From the NCBI RefSeq assembly GCF_009727055.1, contig NC_052354.1, positions 43,641,701 through 43,705,700 on the forward strand: 64,000 bases of DNA, in the 5' to 3' direction. Source of the stretch: Benincasa hispida (Eukaryota; Streptophyta; Magnoliopsida; Cucurbitales; Cucurbitaceae). Under the pieces are notes generated by a model. It ran no database searches. It worked only from the letters and a program-made list of their open reading frames with translations, and was not told the origin of the DNA. The translations under genes were made by a program, and so were the position numbers. Shown here one piece after another: positions 46,621-59,295 of the stretch (within the stretch, counting starts at the first letter, position 1; each line of letters opens with the position of its first letter).

Positions 46621-49600
46621 CTCTTACGCTCACATGTAGGTTTTGGATCTGAGAAGCTGGGCTTGGACAAAACTTGAGGCTAAGACCCAGTCTCCGGAAT
46701 CACCTCCTGAAAAGCTAACCCCCTGTGCTGGTCACTCATTGGTCAGTACACGTTTATTTATTTTTTATTTTTACAGATGTTCTCTTGTAGATATGATCAT
46801 ATTTTTCTTCCAATTATGATGTCTTAGTCTACCTGTCTCTGCCATATTCATACTGCAAAACGTAATAGCAGCTATTGGGAATGCAATATATATATATATG
46901 ATATCGACATTGCTATAATGTCAGATTTCTGGAGTTAGTAATCTACCTTATTTGACTGTAGATACCATGGGAGAACAAACTTTTATCAGTAGCTGGTCAT
47001 ACAAAGGATCCTTCTGAAGCTATTCAGGGTACGAATTTAGTGCTTTTGTCATAAGTTTAGTGGATAAATGACCAGTAGATACCTTCAGGGTTCTGTTAAA
47101 TTATTCACTGTTTGATTTGATAATATATTTATTCACACTACGAAGGAAGTCCAGAGGAAGAACTCCCGAAAATATTTTTATTTTCTCCTGATATACTAGA
47201 GATGATCTTCATCTTTATGGGAAAGCTATAAATACCATTCTTTTAAGACACGTGTTTTTCCTTTTATCCAGTTAGAGTTTTTGATGTACAAACCTCCACT
47301 TGGTCTAACTTGAAGACTTACGGAAAACCACCGGTAGGTCCCATTTATCTTCTTTCATTAAAAATAAATAAATAAATAAATGAATTAAATTATAGTGAAG
47401 AACTGAATGTGGATACTAATTCCTGTGTTTTTAAATTATTCGGGTTCTGTAAATTGAAGGTTTCCCGAGGTGGTCAGTCAGTGACTCTTGTTGGGACAAG
47501 CTTGGTTATATTTGGAGGGCAAGATGCCAAAAGAACTCTTCTGAACGATTTGCACATTCTTGACCTTGAAACCATGACCTGGGATGAAATTGATGCAGTG
47601 TAAGAAAATTGAAAATATTCCAGCGTACTCCTTTCTCCTAGGGGGTTGTACTTTTATTTCATGTTTCCATTTCTGTTGGGTGGGAACAGGGAACCATTTA
47701 TGATTGAAGTTATTTATTTAATTTTGAACCTTGAAAACTGGCAATAGTTGGAGAATATGGAGGATTTTGGTCTCTTTTGAAGTTTGATTAGCTTCCATTC
47801 TGTTGTGGGCGTCTGTTCATACGATTTTTTTGTAATTATCAGCTTAGCCCTATTCTTTTGGATTGGGATCCCTTTCTGTAAGTGTGCATGGGTCTGTTTT
47901 GTTCTTGAGCTTCTTTCTTGTATGTCCTCGTATATCCTTTCATCTATCTCATTGAAAGCTCAGTTTCTTAGGAAAAAAAAAAAAAAAAAACAGAAGTATT
48001 CCATTATATTTTTGGCTGATTTGTGATGACAATACTGCAGCGGGGCTCCTCCCTCTCCGAGGTCTGATCATGCTGCTGCAGTACATGCTGAGCGCTATCT
48101 CCTCATCTTTGGTGGGGGTTCACATGCTACTTGCTTCAATGATCTGCATGTGCTTGATTTGCAAGCTGTGAGATTATCAATTTATACTAGTATTTATTGA
48201 TGACATATGGTGAATATTATATGTATTGAATGTTATATGGGTTGCTGATTGCATAGATGGAATGGTCAAGACCTACACAACAAGGTGAAATACCAACTCC
48301 ACGAGCAGGACATGCAGGTGTTACAGTTGGAGAGAATTGGTTCATTGTTGGTGGTGGTGACAACAAGAATGGTATGCTGCCCTTTTTTTTTTTCCTATTT
48401 CACAGTTTTCACAATCATCCTTGCCTTTCCTATTGGATAATCCCCTTGCATTAACAAATCTGGAAGCAATAGTAGCTAAGATGAAAAAGTTGGATTTATT
48501 AAATGGTAATTTTTTTTCTCCTTTGGATGTACAACTTACAAGATTAACAACGCCTCAAAACTGAATGAGGTAGGGGATATTGGGTTTTGAAGTAAACAAT
48601 CTACCTCGCTTATAATTAGCACTTCCAAATTATTTCGATGTGATTAGTATGAGAATTTCCCTTTGTCCCTAACAAGATACAAAAAGTAATCAGTGTGTGG
48701 AAAATTCATGTTTATATCTCTGATTATTCCTAGAGTTTTCAAGAAAATGTTTAGTGTGCCTGTATGGGGATGCGTCCAACTAGTTAACCATTTGGTGAGG
48801 GAAGGGAGTAATCTTCTATAATTGAAGCCATAAAAATGTTTTGAAATGAATTCTTCAAGGACCAAATAAAGGCTTTCCTTTCGTTGAGAATAGATCCCTT
48901 GCCTAGCAGTCACACTGCAAAGGATTTCCAAGATTCAAATCACTAAGGTAGCCTTTTTTTAAGTGCTTTTTTAGATGTGCCCACCTTTCCCTTCTATTGC
49001 CGTGAAATCAATTTTCTTTCAATTAGGTTATAGCAATATCTGAAAATTGCAAGTCATCAATGATGTTGAATAAAGTTTTTGGATGTCTTATCAGTTATCA
49101 TAAAAAGTCACATGCTCCACCATGCTAACTAAACTAAGTACTGAACGCATCCTCTCGATCTCTTGCAGGGGTCTCGGAAACTGTTGTGCTGAATATGTCT
49201 ACGCTTGTTTGGTCAGTCGTAACATCCGTTCAAGGCCGTGTTCCTATTGCCAGTGAGGTGCCAATTCTTACAAACTTAAGACGTGTCTTAAGCTTTTAGC
49301 TTGAACCATGTAAACTAATGAAGTTCCCATATTTTCTCCTGGGAGAATGTCAATCAAGAATCTCATTGTCAATACTGATATACTTTTTCACTGCAAGCAT
49401 TGAAGTTATTAAATGTCATCTGATCTCTTACAGGGCATTAGTTTGGTTGTAAGCTCCTATGGTGGTGAAGACATCCTTGTGTCATTTGGAGGATACAATG
49501 GACGTTATACTAACGAGGTGAATGGTAATATCTAATGTTGCCTTGTCTGCCGGCTTCCCCCTTCAACTCACCTAGTATATATCTTGCTTTTAGGTTAATG

Positions 49601-51507
49601 TTCTGAAACCAAGCCACAAATCAACCTTGCAATCAAAGATGATAGAGACTCCCGCGCCAGACAGTGTTTCAGCTGTGCATAACATCACCAATCCCACCAG
49701 GGATGTCGAATCCGAGTTTGAAGGGGGACAAGAAGGAAAAATTAGGGAAATTGTTATGGACAACATAGAGTCGGAGCATTTGGTACGTCTCGATACATGA
49801 TGTTTGCAGCTTTTGGTTTCTCATTTTTAAAATGTTGTGCTGTGGGTACTGATCTGTCATATTGTAACACTCGAAATTTTGCACCATGTATATCTCATAA
49901 TCTAAATATGAAACAAGCTATTCCATTTTGTACTTGGTCAACTATACACAATGAGCTGATTTGTAGGTAATGAGAGACTCCATCAGGGACGGTTAGAAAA
50001 TTGCTAAATAATTGAGTAAAAGAAAACTTAAATTGTTGGGAAATGAAGAAAAATAGAAGCTTCCTTTTGTCTCCAGGGAACGTAATAATCTCTACGTTTT
50101 TCTCATTTTCATCCTGTGATTATATACCCATCCTATTACTTTGGATCAAGAATCTTAATCTAAGTTTAGTATGTTAAAAATGATTAATGGTTTTAAACTT
50201 CACACAGAAGAATAAAAGCGAGCAAACGAAAGAACTCGTATCAACATTGAAGTCGGAGAAGGAAGAACTGGAATCATCTCTCAACAAGGAGAAGATACAC
50301 TCATTACAACTAAAGCAAGAGCTATCCGATGCTGAGAACCGTAATGCTGAGCTATACAAGGTAATTTGCTTTACCCAAAACTCATTACATTTTGGAAGTG
50401 AGAGGTGAACTAGCAAATCACGGACGCACGCTGGGATAGCTCCAATGATGCTTCATTGCTTTGAAAATACAACTATTTATTTTATACAAGAAACCAAACT
50501 TAAAAAATGCAATAGAAATGGCATACAAAAAATCCAACCCTAAAAGAGCCAAACTACAACAGAAAAGGGCTCCTGAAGAAAATACAACCGTTTAAAATAC
50601 GTACATCGGGATAGCTCCACTGATGCTTCATTGCTTTAAAAATATAACTATTTATTTTGTATGAGAAGCCAAACTTAAAAAATGCAATAGAAGTGGCATA
50701 CAAAAAAATCCAACCCCAGAAGAGGCAAACTAAAACAGAAAAGGGCTCCATCTGAAAATACAACTGTTTGTTTCATGAGTCGTGAGAGATTGTATAGAAC
50801 TGAAAGGAACTTCCCACCTGGTAGAATACAGACATTATATTGGGAAATGTTCCAAAAAAAAAAAATCCATAACTCCTTTTGTGAAGAAACTGAATGCTTT
50901 GTTCTTCATGGTTTTCTACAGGAGCTGCAATCTGTACGCTCGCAACTTGCAGCTGAGCAGTCAAGATGTTTCAAACTTGAGGTTTGTATTCCTTGGTTCT
51001 ATTTCAAACACATAAAGTTCTGAGTCGATATAGAGAAAACTAATAAAAATTCATTGCATCGACTCGGTTCAATTGGATTGAACAATACTTGTTGGTCGAA
51101 TCAGTTCCATAAGATTAAAAATAAAAAGTAATGGGTTTGTTTTTGATAAATTCTGTTGGTTCTGGTCGTGGGAAAGGTCACCACGTTGGTTCTTTTATTT
51201 TCCTTAATTTCGAAGCAAACCAACCTACTTACGCCTTCAGTCAAATGTAGTTCTGAACAGTCATGTTGCTTTCTATTACCAGAGTCCATAAATATCTTAT
51301 TCATCTGATCATTTTTCAACAATCCACCAGGTCGATGTCGCGGAGTTACGACAGAAGCTCCAAACGATGGAGACGTTACAAAAGGAACTTGACCTTTTAC
51401 AGCGACAAAAGGCGGCATCTGAGGAGGCCTTGAAGGCAAAACAGAAGCAAGGCTCAGGTGGTGTGTGGGGTTGGTTGGCTGGATCCCCCCCTCCAGAAGA
51501 AGCCTGA
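43125..51507 (+). CDS. ACBP4: Acyl-CoA-binding domain protein with kelch repeats (ACBP4/5 type)
   Basis: Exons: 43125-43289, 43972-44042, 44951-45014, 45098-45175, 45707-45904, 45996-46073, 46640-46741, 46962-47028, 47272-47333, 47460-47599, 48041-48167, 48257-48371, 49169-49257, 49434-49517, 49594-49782, 50208-50360, 50922-50981, 51331-51507. All introns are GT-AG and phases agree. The 2019 nt give 672 residues, close to Arabidopsis ACBP4. The acyl-CoA-binding domain is at about 14-112 (LLLYGLYQQATIGRC, KSWNGLGNMAPAEAM). Kelch repeats at about 190-485 have IFGGNHNGRYLSDLH, IFGGQDAKRTLLNDLH, IFGGGSHATCFNDLH and SFGGYNGRYTNEV. A Glu/Lys-rich coiled coil (about 545-655) ends in GVWGWLAGSPPPEEA. 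There is no signal peptide or membrane segment. Family knowledge: cytosolic long-chain acyl-CoA binding, lipid trafficking and stress signalling, with kelch as partner surface. ACBP4 versus ACBP5 is not resolved. It appears intact. Confidence 0.93.
46279..46376 (+). mobile_element. tRNA-derived SINE in intron 6
   Basis: GCCAAAGTGAGCTTAACTCAATG starts a tRNA-like head (box A region about 46289-46302). GGTTCAATCC (46337-46346) is a good RNA polymerase III box B. An A tract at about 46365-46376 ends the element. It is in the same orientation as the gene. The left boundary is approximate and no TSD was fixed. Confidence 0.75.
46577..46620. repeat. T-run/A-run tract just before exon 7
   Basis: About 25 T followed by about 17 A, which can form a hairpin roughly 20 bp upstream of the exon 7 acceptor. 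Its length may be unreliable in the assembly. Confidence 0.8.
50432..50770. repeat. Tandem duplication in intron 16, about 175-bp unit
   Basis: Two adjacent copies begin GGGATAGCTCCAATGATGC (50434) and GGGATAGCTCCACTGATGC (50609). Both contain CCAAACTTAAAAAATGCAAT and an AGAAAAGGGCTCC block. The differences indicate an old duplication. The copies lie wholly within the intron. Confidence 0.88.
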
Positions 51508-53339
51508 TTTCTCAACCTCTCATTGGTTAGTGACCGTTAGCTTACAATTGTTACATTTTTCCTTCAATTACATTTGGTCCTCACCTTCACATAGTAATTT
51601 TTCTTCCAACTCATAATAAGATTGTTAGCTTCTTTTTTTTTTTTTTTTTTTGTTCCTTTAATTAGGGAACCCAAATGAATGTGTTATAATATAACTTCTG
51701 AGATCTCAGTGCTGTGTATTTCTTTTATTGCCAATTTTTCAAAGGTTTTGTATTAGAGGTGAATATAATATATAGCTATAATGATAATGAGAGGCATACA
51801 CATTTTCATTGTTTATTCTCTTTTGAGAATGATTCTATGTTGAGTGAATTGAATCAGACTATTACTGTTCTACCACATGTTATTTCAGGTGGATTTTCTT
51901 TCCTTCCTTTTTTTTTTTTTAATAATAATTAAATTTAAGTTTTTAGGTGTTTAATTTCAAGTATTTTGATGATCAATTTTGGGTGGCTTATTATAAATTT
52001 GAAACCAATAATTGCAAATCTATAAATTTTCACGAGAGTACCTACTTTTCTGAAATATATACTAGGGAAATTTTTAAAAATAGAAAAATAAGAGAAACTA
52101 TTTATACAAAATAGTAAAATTTTAATCTTCTTTAATAGAGGTTCATAGAAATTTATCAGTCTGTATCAGTGATAGAAATTGATAGATGTCAATATTTTTC
52201 TGCTATTTTTGTAAATAGTTTGATATTTTCTCTCTGTAAAAATTTTTCTATATTAGTTTGTGGAAAAATAAATAAATGAAACTAACTCGAGTCTAATTTA
52301 GTTTCCGACTTTCGAGTGTCATCCCTCACTTTGATTTGAGTTTTATGATTTTTTAAGCCCACATCTCAATGAATTATAAAGAATTCAACAATTTTTTCTA
52401 AAGATTGTACGTACGCGTGCATGTGTGTTTTTATCGTATATTTTGATTTCTATCATTTTTAACTAATATGCTCCAAGTAAGCTAACGATAAACTAAATTA
52501 CCTTTCACAAAAATTATATTATAAAAATTGAAAAGTATTTATATTCTCTCTTCTAATTTATCAGGGTAGAAAATATTCTTTTAATATTCTTCAAGTGAAT
52601 TTGGACTCGCAAAATAGGCCTAGGGCAAGACAACTTGGGCCAAAAATGGATTAATTTAGGTCTAATCAATATTTGTCCTAATCAAAAGAGAAGGAAAACC
52701 CAAGGTTATCCAATGTATTCATGTAAATAATTCTAAGTGGATCTTTATCGAACTTTTAAAACTTTGATCTCAACTAAAATTTGTGTATGCACATGTGTGC
52801 AATTTCTTTTACGAGATTTCTCTAATTTAAGCCCGATTTAGTAATCATTTCGATTTTAATTTTTATTTTTTAAAATTATATTTATTTCCTCCTCATTTCT
52901 TATCATGATTTGCATCTTTCCTAAGTATAATGATCGAATTCTTAACCAAATTTTAAAAACAAAAACAAATTTTCAAAACCTAGTTTTTTTAGTTTTCAAA
53001 TTTTTGTTTGGTTTTTAAACCATTGGTAAAAGGTGGATGACAAATGAATAAATTTAGAGGGAGAAGTAGTATCTATAGCTTAATTTTTAAAAACAAAAAC
53101 AAAAAACAAAATGGTTACAAAATGAGGTGTTAGGCATCAACATTCAAATTATATTAATGACTCTAAATTAATCTTGTAACTTTTTTTTTCCATCGAAACT
53201 CAAAAATAGTAAGAATTCGAAAACTATACATTATTCGACGTAGGCGTGTCTTACATTAGAACTATTAATTATGAGTAACAATTAATTATGTCAATAGATG
53301 AGAGTAAGAATCCTACCGACCTCAGTTATTATTATAAAC
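51508..53339 (+). other. 3' UTR of the ACBP gene, then AT-rich spacer
   Basis: The first few hundred bases after the stop are T-rich, with AATAAG near 51620 and AATGAATGTGTTATAAT near 51677 as possible polyadenylation signals. Beyond about 51900 I see no gene. Words like ATCAGTGATAGAAATTGATAG near 52163 recall the tract at 24862. Confidence 0.5.
53335..53339. repeat. Target site duplication TAAAC (left copy)
   Basis: TAAAC directly precedes the LTR at 53340 and recurs exactly at 63429-63433 directly after the other LTR. Confidence 0.9.
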
Positions 53340-55174
53340 TGTAAGAATATATTAGCATGCAACGGAAATAACAAAGATTAATAAGCATTCTAATTCATTA
53401 ATTTTGGCAGAAACTAAAACATGCTCATCTAATATAAGAGGATTTGAAGCTATACCTTTGTAGAACTCTTCAAGGTCTCGATCCTCAGTAGTTGTCTTCT
53501 CTAAAACTTGTCGTGAACCACCGCAAGATCTTCCCCATTGTCCTCTTGGAGCTTTAGAATGAGTTGTGGGGCTCAAGAACAGCTTGAACGAACGGAAAAC
53601 TAGGGAAAAGCTCATTGCACCAGTTCATTTGAAGAACTCTTTCTTCAGCACGAATTTTCCTCAAAAACCACTTTGAATGCATATCTCAATTCCATTCCAA
53701 TCTTCTTTATTTATTGCAGGTGAACATGCAAAGAAGATGGTTGCATGAGATGCAGCTCATGCTTGGAGTAATTGAAGAGAATGTTAATAGGTTTTGAGTG
53801 AGCTAGTTAAAGATGGTAATGGAAAAGCTCATTTTTCCATTTTGTGCAATTTTCCAATTTTTCTATTTTCATCAAAAATGATTTCAAAATCCACTTGATT
53901 TTAAAACCAAAAATATTATTAATTTCATTAATTAATTTTCTAATAAAATTAGTAAATAATTGTTTGAATAATCTAATTAATTTAATATCAAATATTAAAT
54001 CATTTTTTACACAAATCCATCTTCATATATTTAAATCATATAAATATAAATTCTCCTATTTCGTTTCATTCTAATAATTCTCCTATTCCGTTTCATTCTA
54101 ATTTGAACGTTTCAAATTAACTTATCATGCTACTCTAAAGCTTATCCATTTACGAGCTAGTAGAGGGACCTCGCGGACCTACAGATCATGAGCTCTAACG
54201 ATCCCAGATTAATTGGCTAAACTCATTATACCGAATTAATCCCAATTCGTTAACTAATGGGTCACTCCACTATAACCCATAGTTGAATAACCTTCACTGT
54301 AGATATATTATGTCCACTTGATATAACCATAATCAATAAGTCGATCATTCACAAGTTGTTCGTAATCACAGCTGGGTCAAGATTACCGTTTTATCCCTGT
54401 GAATACATCTTGTTCCTTAAGTTTCTACTAACCCTCTAATAAACAATTTTGATTCATAATACTTATGAATCAAGTCATTTCTCTATCATGAGAAGGCGGA
54501 GCCCCGATTGTTCAAGACCTGAAATCAGTACTTAAGAGAACAACCTATCTGCTAACTCTAAATCAAGTAGGAGTGAATTCCATCTTACAAGGCTATGTCC
54601 CCAGCTATTCATTCGGTCTTATCCCCAAAATGAGAGGCTTATTGAGCAATGTTGTTGGACTACTCTCACCCATGCAGATCAAAGGATAATCCCAAACAAC
54701 AAGATTTCATGGCTAGCTCAGGATTAAGATCGAGTTAACCTAGGTTACTTAATAAATGAAATAGTCAGTTTTAACAGTAAACGGTTGTTATAAAGAAAAG
54801 TGACTATTTCTGTGGTCCAGTCTATATGCAAACTCATTGCATAGGATGCCTCCACTCACATGTCTCAACATGAATGATCTGTGGATCACATCATTTGTAG
54901 TACTTTACAACTTCTTGTAACAACTATAGAGTGAGTCGCATCCAATAGTGTTACTAGGATGAGATACCCAATTTCATCCATATACTTATTAGACTATTTA
55001 GGCTACATATTGTTAGCTTGATCGTATTTATGTCACCATATAAAGTTAAAGTATTCAGACTATAGTCATGGATATGTTTATTGAATTTTCATAATAGAAT
55101 AAAAACCAATAACTAATTATTATTGATAAATAGAATGTTTAACACGAATTGCGAGTTCTAGGACATTTCCAACA
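53340..55174 (-). mobile_element. Copia 3' LTR (1835 bp)
   Basis: On the plus strand it starts TGTAAGAATATATTAG and ends ACATTTCCAACA. It is closely similar to 61637-63428, with scattered substitutions and small indels. One difference is an extra segment near 53720-53750 (AACATGCAAAGAAGATGG) absent from the other LTR. Confidence 0.93.
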
Positions 55175-55190
55175 ATCTCCCACTTGGACT
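55175..55190 (-). other. Polypurine tract
   Basis: The minus strand reads AGTCCAAGTGGGAGAT immediately before the 3' LTR, the same form as the tract of the other complete copia element (AAGTGGGGGAT). Confidence 0.88.
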
Positions 55191-58100
55191 AAAACACTAG
55201 TGAGAACAAATATATACACTATAATGTTGAGAAACATAAAGGAAAAATACAATAAGTTAGGACATCTCTAATACCATAGATATTCTCCCACTTGCCCTAG
55301 ATTACACTTCTCGGATTCCTAGTCCAACTAGGTGGCCCCCGAACACTTTAGCCGAGAGGGTCTTTGTAAATGGAGCAGCAAGGTTGTCTTTAGAGGCAAT
55401 CTTTGTGATGATCACATCTCCTCGGTGTACTATCTCTCTAATGAGATGGTACTTTCTTTCAATATGTTTTTTACGTTTGTGACTCCTTGGTTCTTTTGAG
55501 TTGGCAACAACACCACTATTGTCATAATACGGTGTGATAAGCAGGTGCATATCTAGAACTACTTCCAAATCAACCAAGAATTTGCGTAGTCATACTGTTT
55601 CTTTAGCAGCTTCACATACAGCCACGTATTTTGCTTCCATTGTGGAGTCAGTGATACAACTTTGCTTAATACTTCTCTAAACTATAGCTCTTCCATTGAG
55701 AGTGAAAACTGATCCTGAAGTAGATTTCCTGGGATCTACATCAGTTTGAAAATCAGAATCAGTGTATCCTGTAAGGATCAAATTCTTAGGTCCATACACA
55801 AGCATATAGTCCCTTGTTCTCCTTAGATACTTGAGAATGTTTTTTTACAACAGTCCGATGATTGTGTCCCGGATTGGATTGGAACCTACCGACAATTCCA
55901 ACTGCAAAGCATATATCAGGGCGTGTACATAACATTGCGTACATCAAACTCCCAACTGTAGATACGTATGGAATTCTCATCACTTTCTCAACATCTTGAG
56001 GTGTCTTAGGACACTATCCCTTTGACAAATGAATTTCATGTCTAAAAGGTAACATACCTTTTTTGGAATTTTGCATATTATATCTTGACAACATCTTGCA
56101 ATATAAGATGCCTGAGATAGTGCTAGTGTTCTATTCGTTCGATTCTGAAAGATTTGTATTCCTAGAACATATTGAGCATCACCCAAATCTTTCATTTAGA
56201 ACTATGTTGCTAACCATCTCTTACGTCAGCAAGGAAACTTGTCTCATTCCCAATGAGCAAGATATCATCCACATAAAGAACTAAGAATGCTACAGTTTTG
56301 TTAACTATCTTATTATACACACAAGGTTCGTCAACATTTTGTTCAAAGTCATAAGATTTGATTGCAGTGTCAAACTTTATATTCCAGGATCTGGATACTT
56401 GTTTCAATCCATAAATGGATTGATTAAGCTTATAGACTTTCTGTTCCTGTCCTTTTTTTATGAACCCTTCTGGTTGAGAGATAAAAATACTTTCATCAAG
56501 ATAGTCGTTCAGAAAAGCTGTCTTGACATTCATTTTCCATATTTCATAGTCATAATATGTGGCAATGGAAAGAATTATTCTTATTGACTTTATCATGGAA
56601 ATATGAGAAAAAAATTCTTTATAATCAACTCTTTCTCTTTGGGTAAAACCTTTTGCCACGAGTTTGGTTTTATAGGTTTGCACATTGCCAGTTTGGTCCC
56701 GTGTCCTCTTGTAGATCCATTTACAACATATAGGTGTAACCCCATGTGGCTGATCTACAAGTTCCCAAAAAGAGTTGAAGTACATAGACTCCATTTCATC
56801 GTCCATGGCTTTTATCCACTGTTCCCTATCAATATCTTCCATTGCCTTTTTAAAAGTTAATAGATCCTCTAAACTATCATCTTGTATGATGTTTTGAGTT
56901 TCTGTTAATCCCATATAGCGTTCAAGTTGTTGAATAACCCTCCCACTACGTCGAGGCATCCTCAACTCTTGGGATGGACATGACAGGACAACAACAGTTG
57001 TTGATGGACCAGTTTGATCAACACCTCTTGTTGATGTTTCTGTAGCATCTTTAGTCATTTCTTGCAATATTAGTTTACTGCGAGGTAGATGATTTTTTAT
57101 ATGATCTTCTTCCAAGAATGTAGCGTTTGACGATAAAAATATTTTATCTTCTTGGGGATCATAAAATAATCCCTTTTTGTTTCTTTGGGGTATCTTACAA
57201 AAAGGCATAATTTCGAACGTGTTTCCAATTTCTTAGGATTTTGTACCAATACATGTGTTTGACAACCCCAGATACGAAAATGACGTAAACTAGTTTTGCG
57301 TCATTTCCATAATTCATACGGTGTTTCTAAAACACTTTTTGAAGGAACTACGTTTTTAATAAATACTGCAGTCTGTACTGCATACCCCCAAAAGGATTAA
57401 GGTAACTGAGCATAACTCATCATTGATCGGACCATGTCTAACAAGGTTCAATTTCTCCTTTCTGCAACACCGTTTTGTTGTGGTGTTCCAGGTGTTGTGA
57501 GTTGGGATTGAATCTATTAGATAGTCTTGGAACTGTAAATTTCATATACTCACCACCTCCATCAGATCGAAGTTTTTTTATTCTTTTACTTAACAGATTT
57601 TCGGTCTCAGCCTTAAATTCTTTAAACTTTTCAAGAGTTTCAGACTTATGACTGATTAAGTAAATGTAGCCATATCTAGAGTAATCATCAATAAAACTGA
57701 CGAAATACTAATAGTCTCATCGAGCTTTAACATTCATCGGACCACATAGGTCTGAATGTATAAGTTCGAGAGGCTCTTTGGCACGAAGACATTTATTAGA
57801 AAAAGATCTTTTAGTCATTTTTCCCTCAAGACATGATTCACATGGAGGTAAAGAACTATCTCCTAACTTATTTAGATGACTGTTTTTTTACCAATCTCTT
57901 AATCCTGTTGAGATTAACGTGACCAAGTCCCCAAAGATAGGAATTAGGAGAAATTTTTTGTTTCTTATTTTGAGTCTCAGTCGTTTTAAACATCTCTATA
58001 TTTAAAATAGCTCTTGTTTCAGTTGGTTTTAATATGTATAAGTTATTTTCAAGTCTTGTAAAATAAATATGAACACCTCTTGAATAAACAAACACTTCAT

Positions 58101-59295
58101 TACATTCAAAAAATATTCTGTACATATTTTCTAGCAGACAGGAAATGGAGATCAAGTTTCTTTTCATCTTAGGTACATAATATACATTCTAAGTAAGATA
58201 AAAGAGTCTCCAAAAAACAACTTGACATCTCTCACTACTTAAGCTGAAATGACTTCACTCGTTCCCACCTTGAAAGTCATTTCCTGTTCAGAAAGTCCTT
58301 TCCAAGAACTAGTTTCCTGTAGAAAAGTACAAACATGATTAGCGGTGCCTGAATCCAATATCCAGGTAAGGTGAGTATTCTCCACTAGACATGTTTCAAC
58401 AACTAGTAAATCAGATTTACCTTGTTTTGTTTTTTTCTGCTTTCTTCTTAGCCAAATATTTTGGGCAGTTACATTTCCAATGCCTATCTTTTCCTCAATG
58501 GAAACATTTTCCTTTAGGAGTTTTGTTTTTGTTTTTCTTTGCAGTGGTTTTCTTTTTCCCTTTTCCTTTCTTCTTCATTTGTACGGTCGTATCTTTCAAA
58601 GAAGAAAGAACAGACTTCTTATTATTAGTGAGTTTCGTTCCAGACGTAGACCCTTTATAAAACTTCTTAGGTTTAGAAACAACATTTATTTCTTTTTCCT
58701 TCAGTTTCATCATCGACTGATATGTCTGTAACTCATTCGACAACATGGTCAAATTATAAGTAATTTTATTCATAACAACGTTTGTTCTGAACGTCAGATA
58801 ACTCTCCAGAAGAGATTCCAATATCATACTTACTCAACTCGTCTCATCTATCTTCGCCCCATGAGCCTCCGCAACATTAAAATGGACCATCATATCGAGA
58901 ACATGTTCTCTTACGTTGGTTCCATCTTTCATGTGCGTAACGTAAACATACTTAATGTCTTAATGTCGAACAGAGGATGATAGTTGCCCGAACATCTCCT
59001 GAAGCGATGTCATTATCTCATGGGCGGTGGGCATAACCTCATGTTTCTTATTAAGTACATCAAATATACTTGCTAAGATATAGACTCGAGCTTTCTCATT
59101 AGCCCTTACCCACCTATCATAGATGTCCCAAACATTTTGGTTCGCTGTTGAACTGAGAACCAGAGGACATTCCTCCATTAACACAAACCTCAAATCATCC
59201 ACAACTAATATTGTATTGATGTTGGATTTCTAGTTTGAATATCCCTCACCATTAAATTTATCGGAAGCTAGCAATTGTATGATTGAATTCGACAT
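55191..59295 (-). pseudogene. Copia gag-pol polyprotein, degenerate
   Basis: On the minus strand: gag starts at 59295 and has an in-frame stop at codon 22 (59232-59230). Gag continues at 59202-58960 (VLMEECPLV, VYILASIFDVL) and a Lys-rich part at 58827-58495. A damaged protease/pre-integrase follows, with HVNLNRIKRLVKK at 58167-57868. The integrase core (57850-57210) is broken by frameshifts. The RT frame at 57208-56210 has ICCKWIYKRT, KTKLVAKGFTQRE, MNVKTAFLND, YGLKQVSRSWN and LYVDDILLIGN. Connection and RNase H fragments lie at 56195-55786 and 55577-55302 (DNSGVVANSKEPRS, KDNLAAPFTK). Multiple stops mean the element cannot move by its own proteins. Confidence 0.9.

Noticed and set aside
53844..54074. 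76-codon open frame in the copia 3' LTR
   Set aside because: Low-complexity Asn/Ile/Leu/Lys composition from AT-rich sequence inside an LTR, with no domain.
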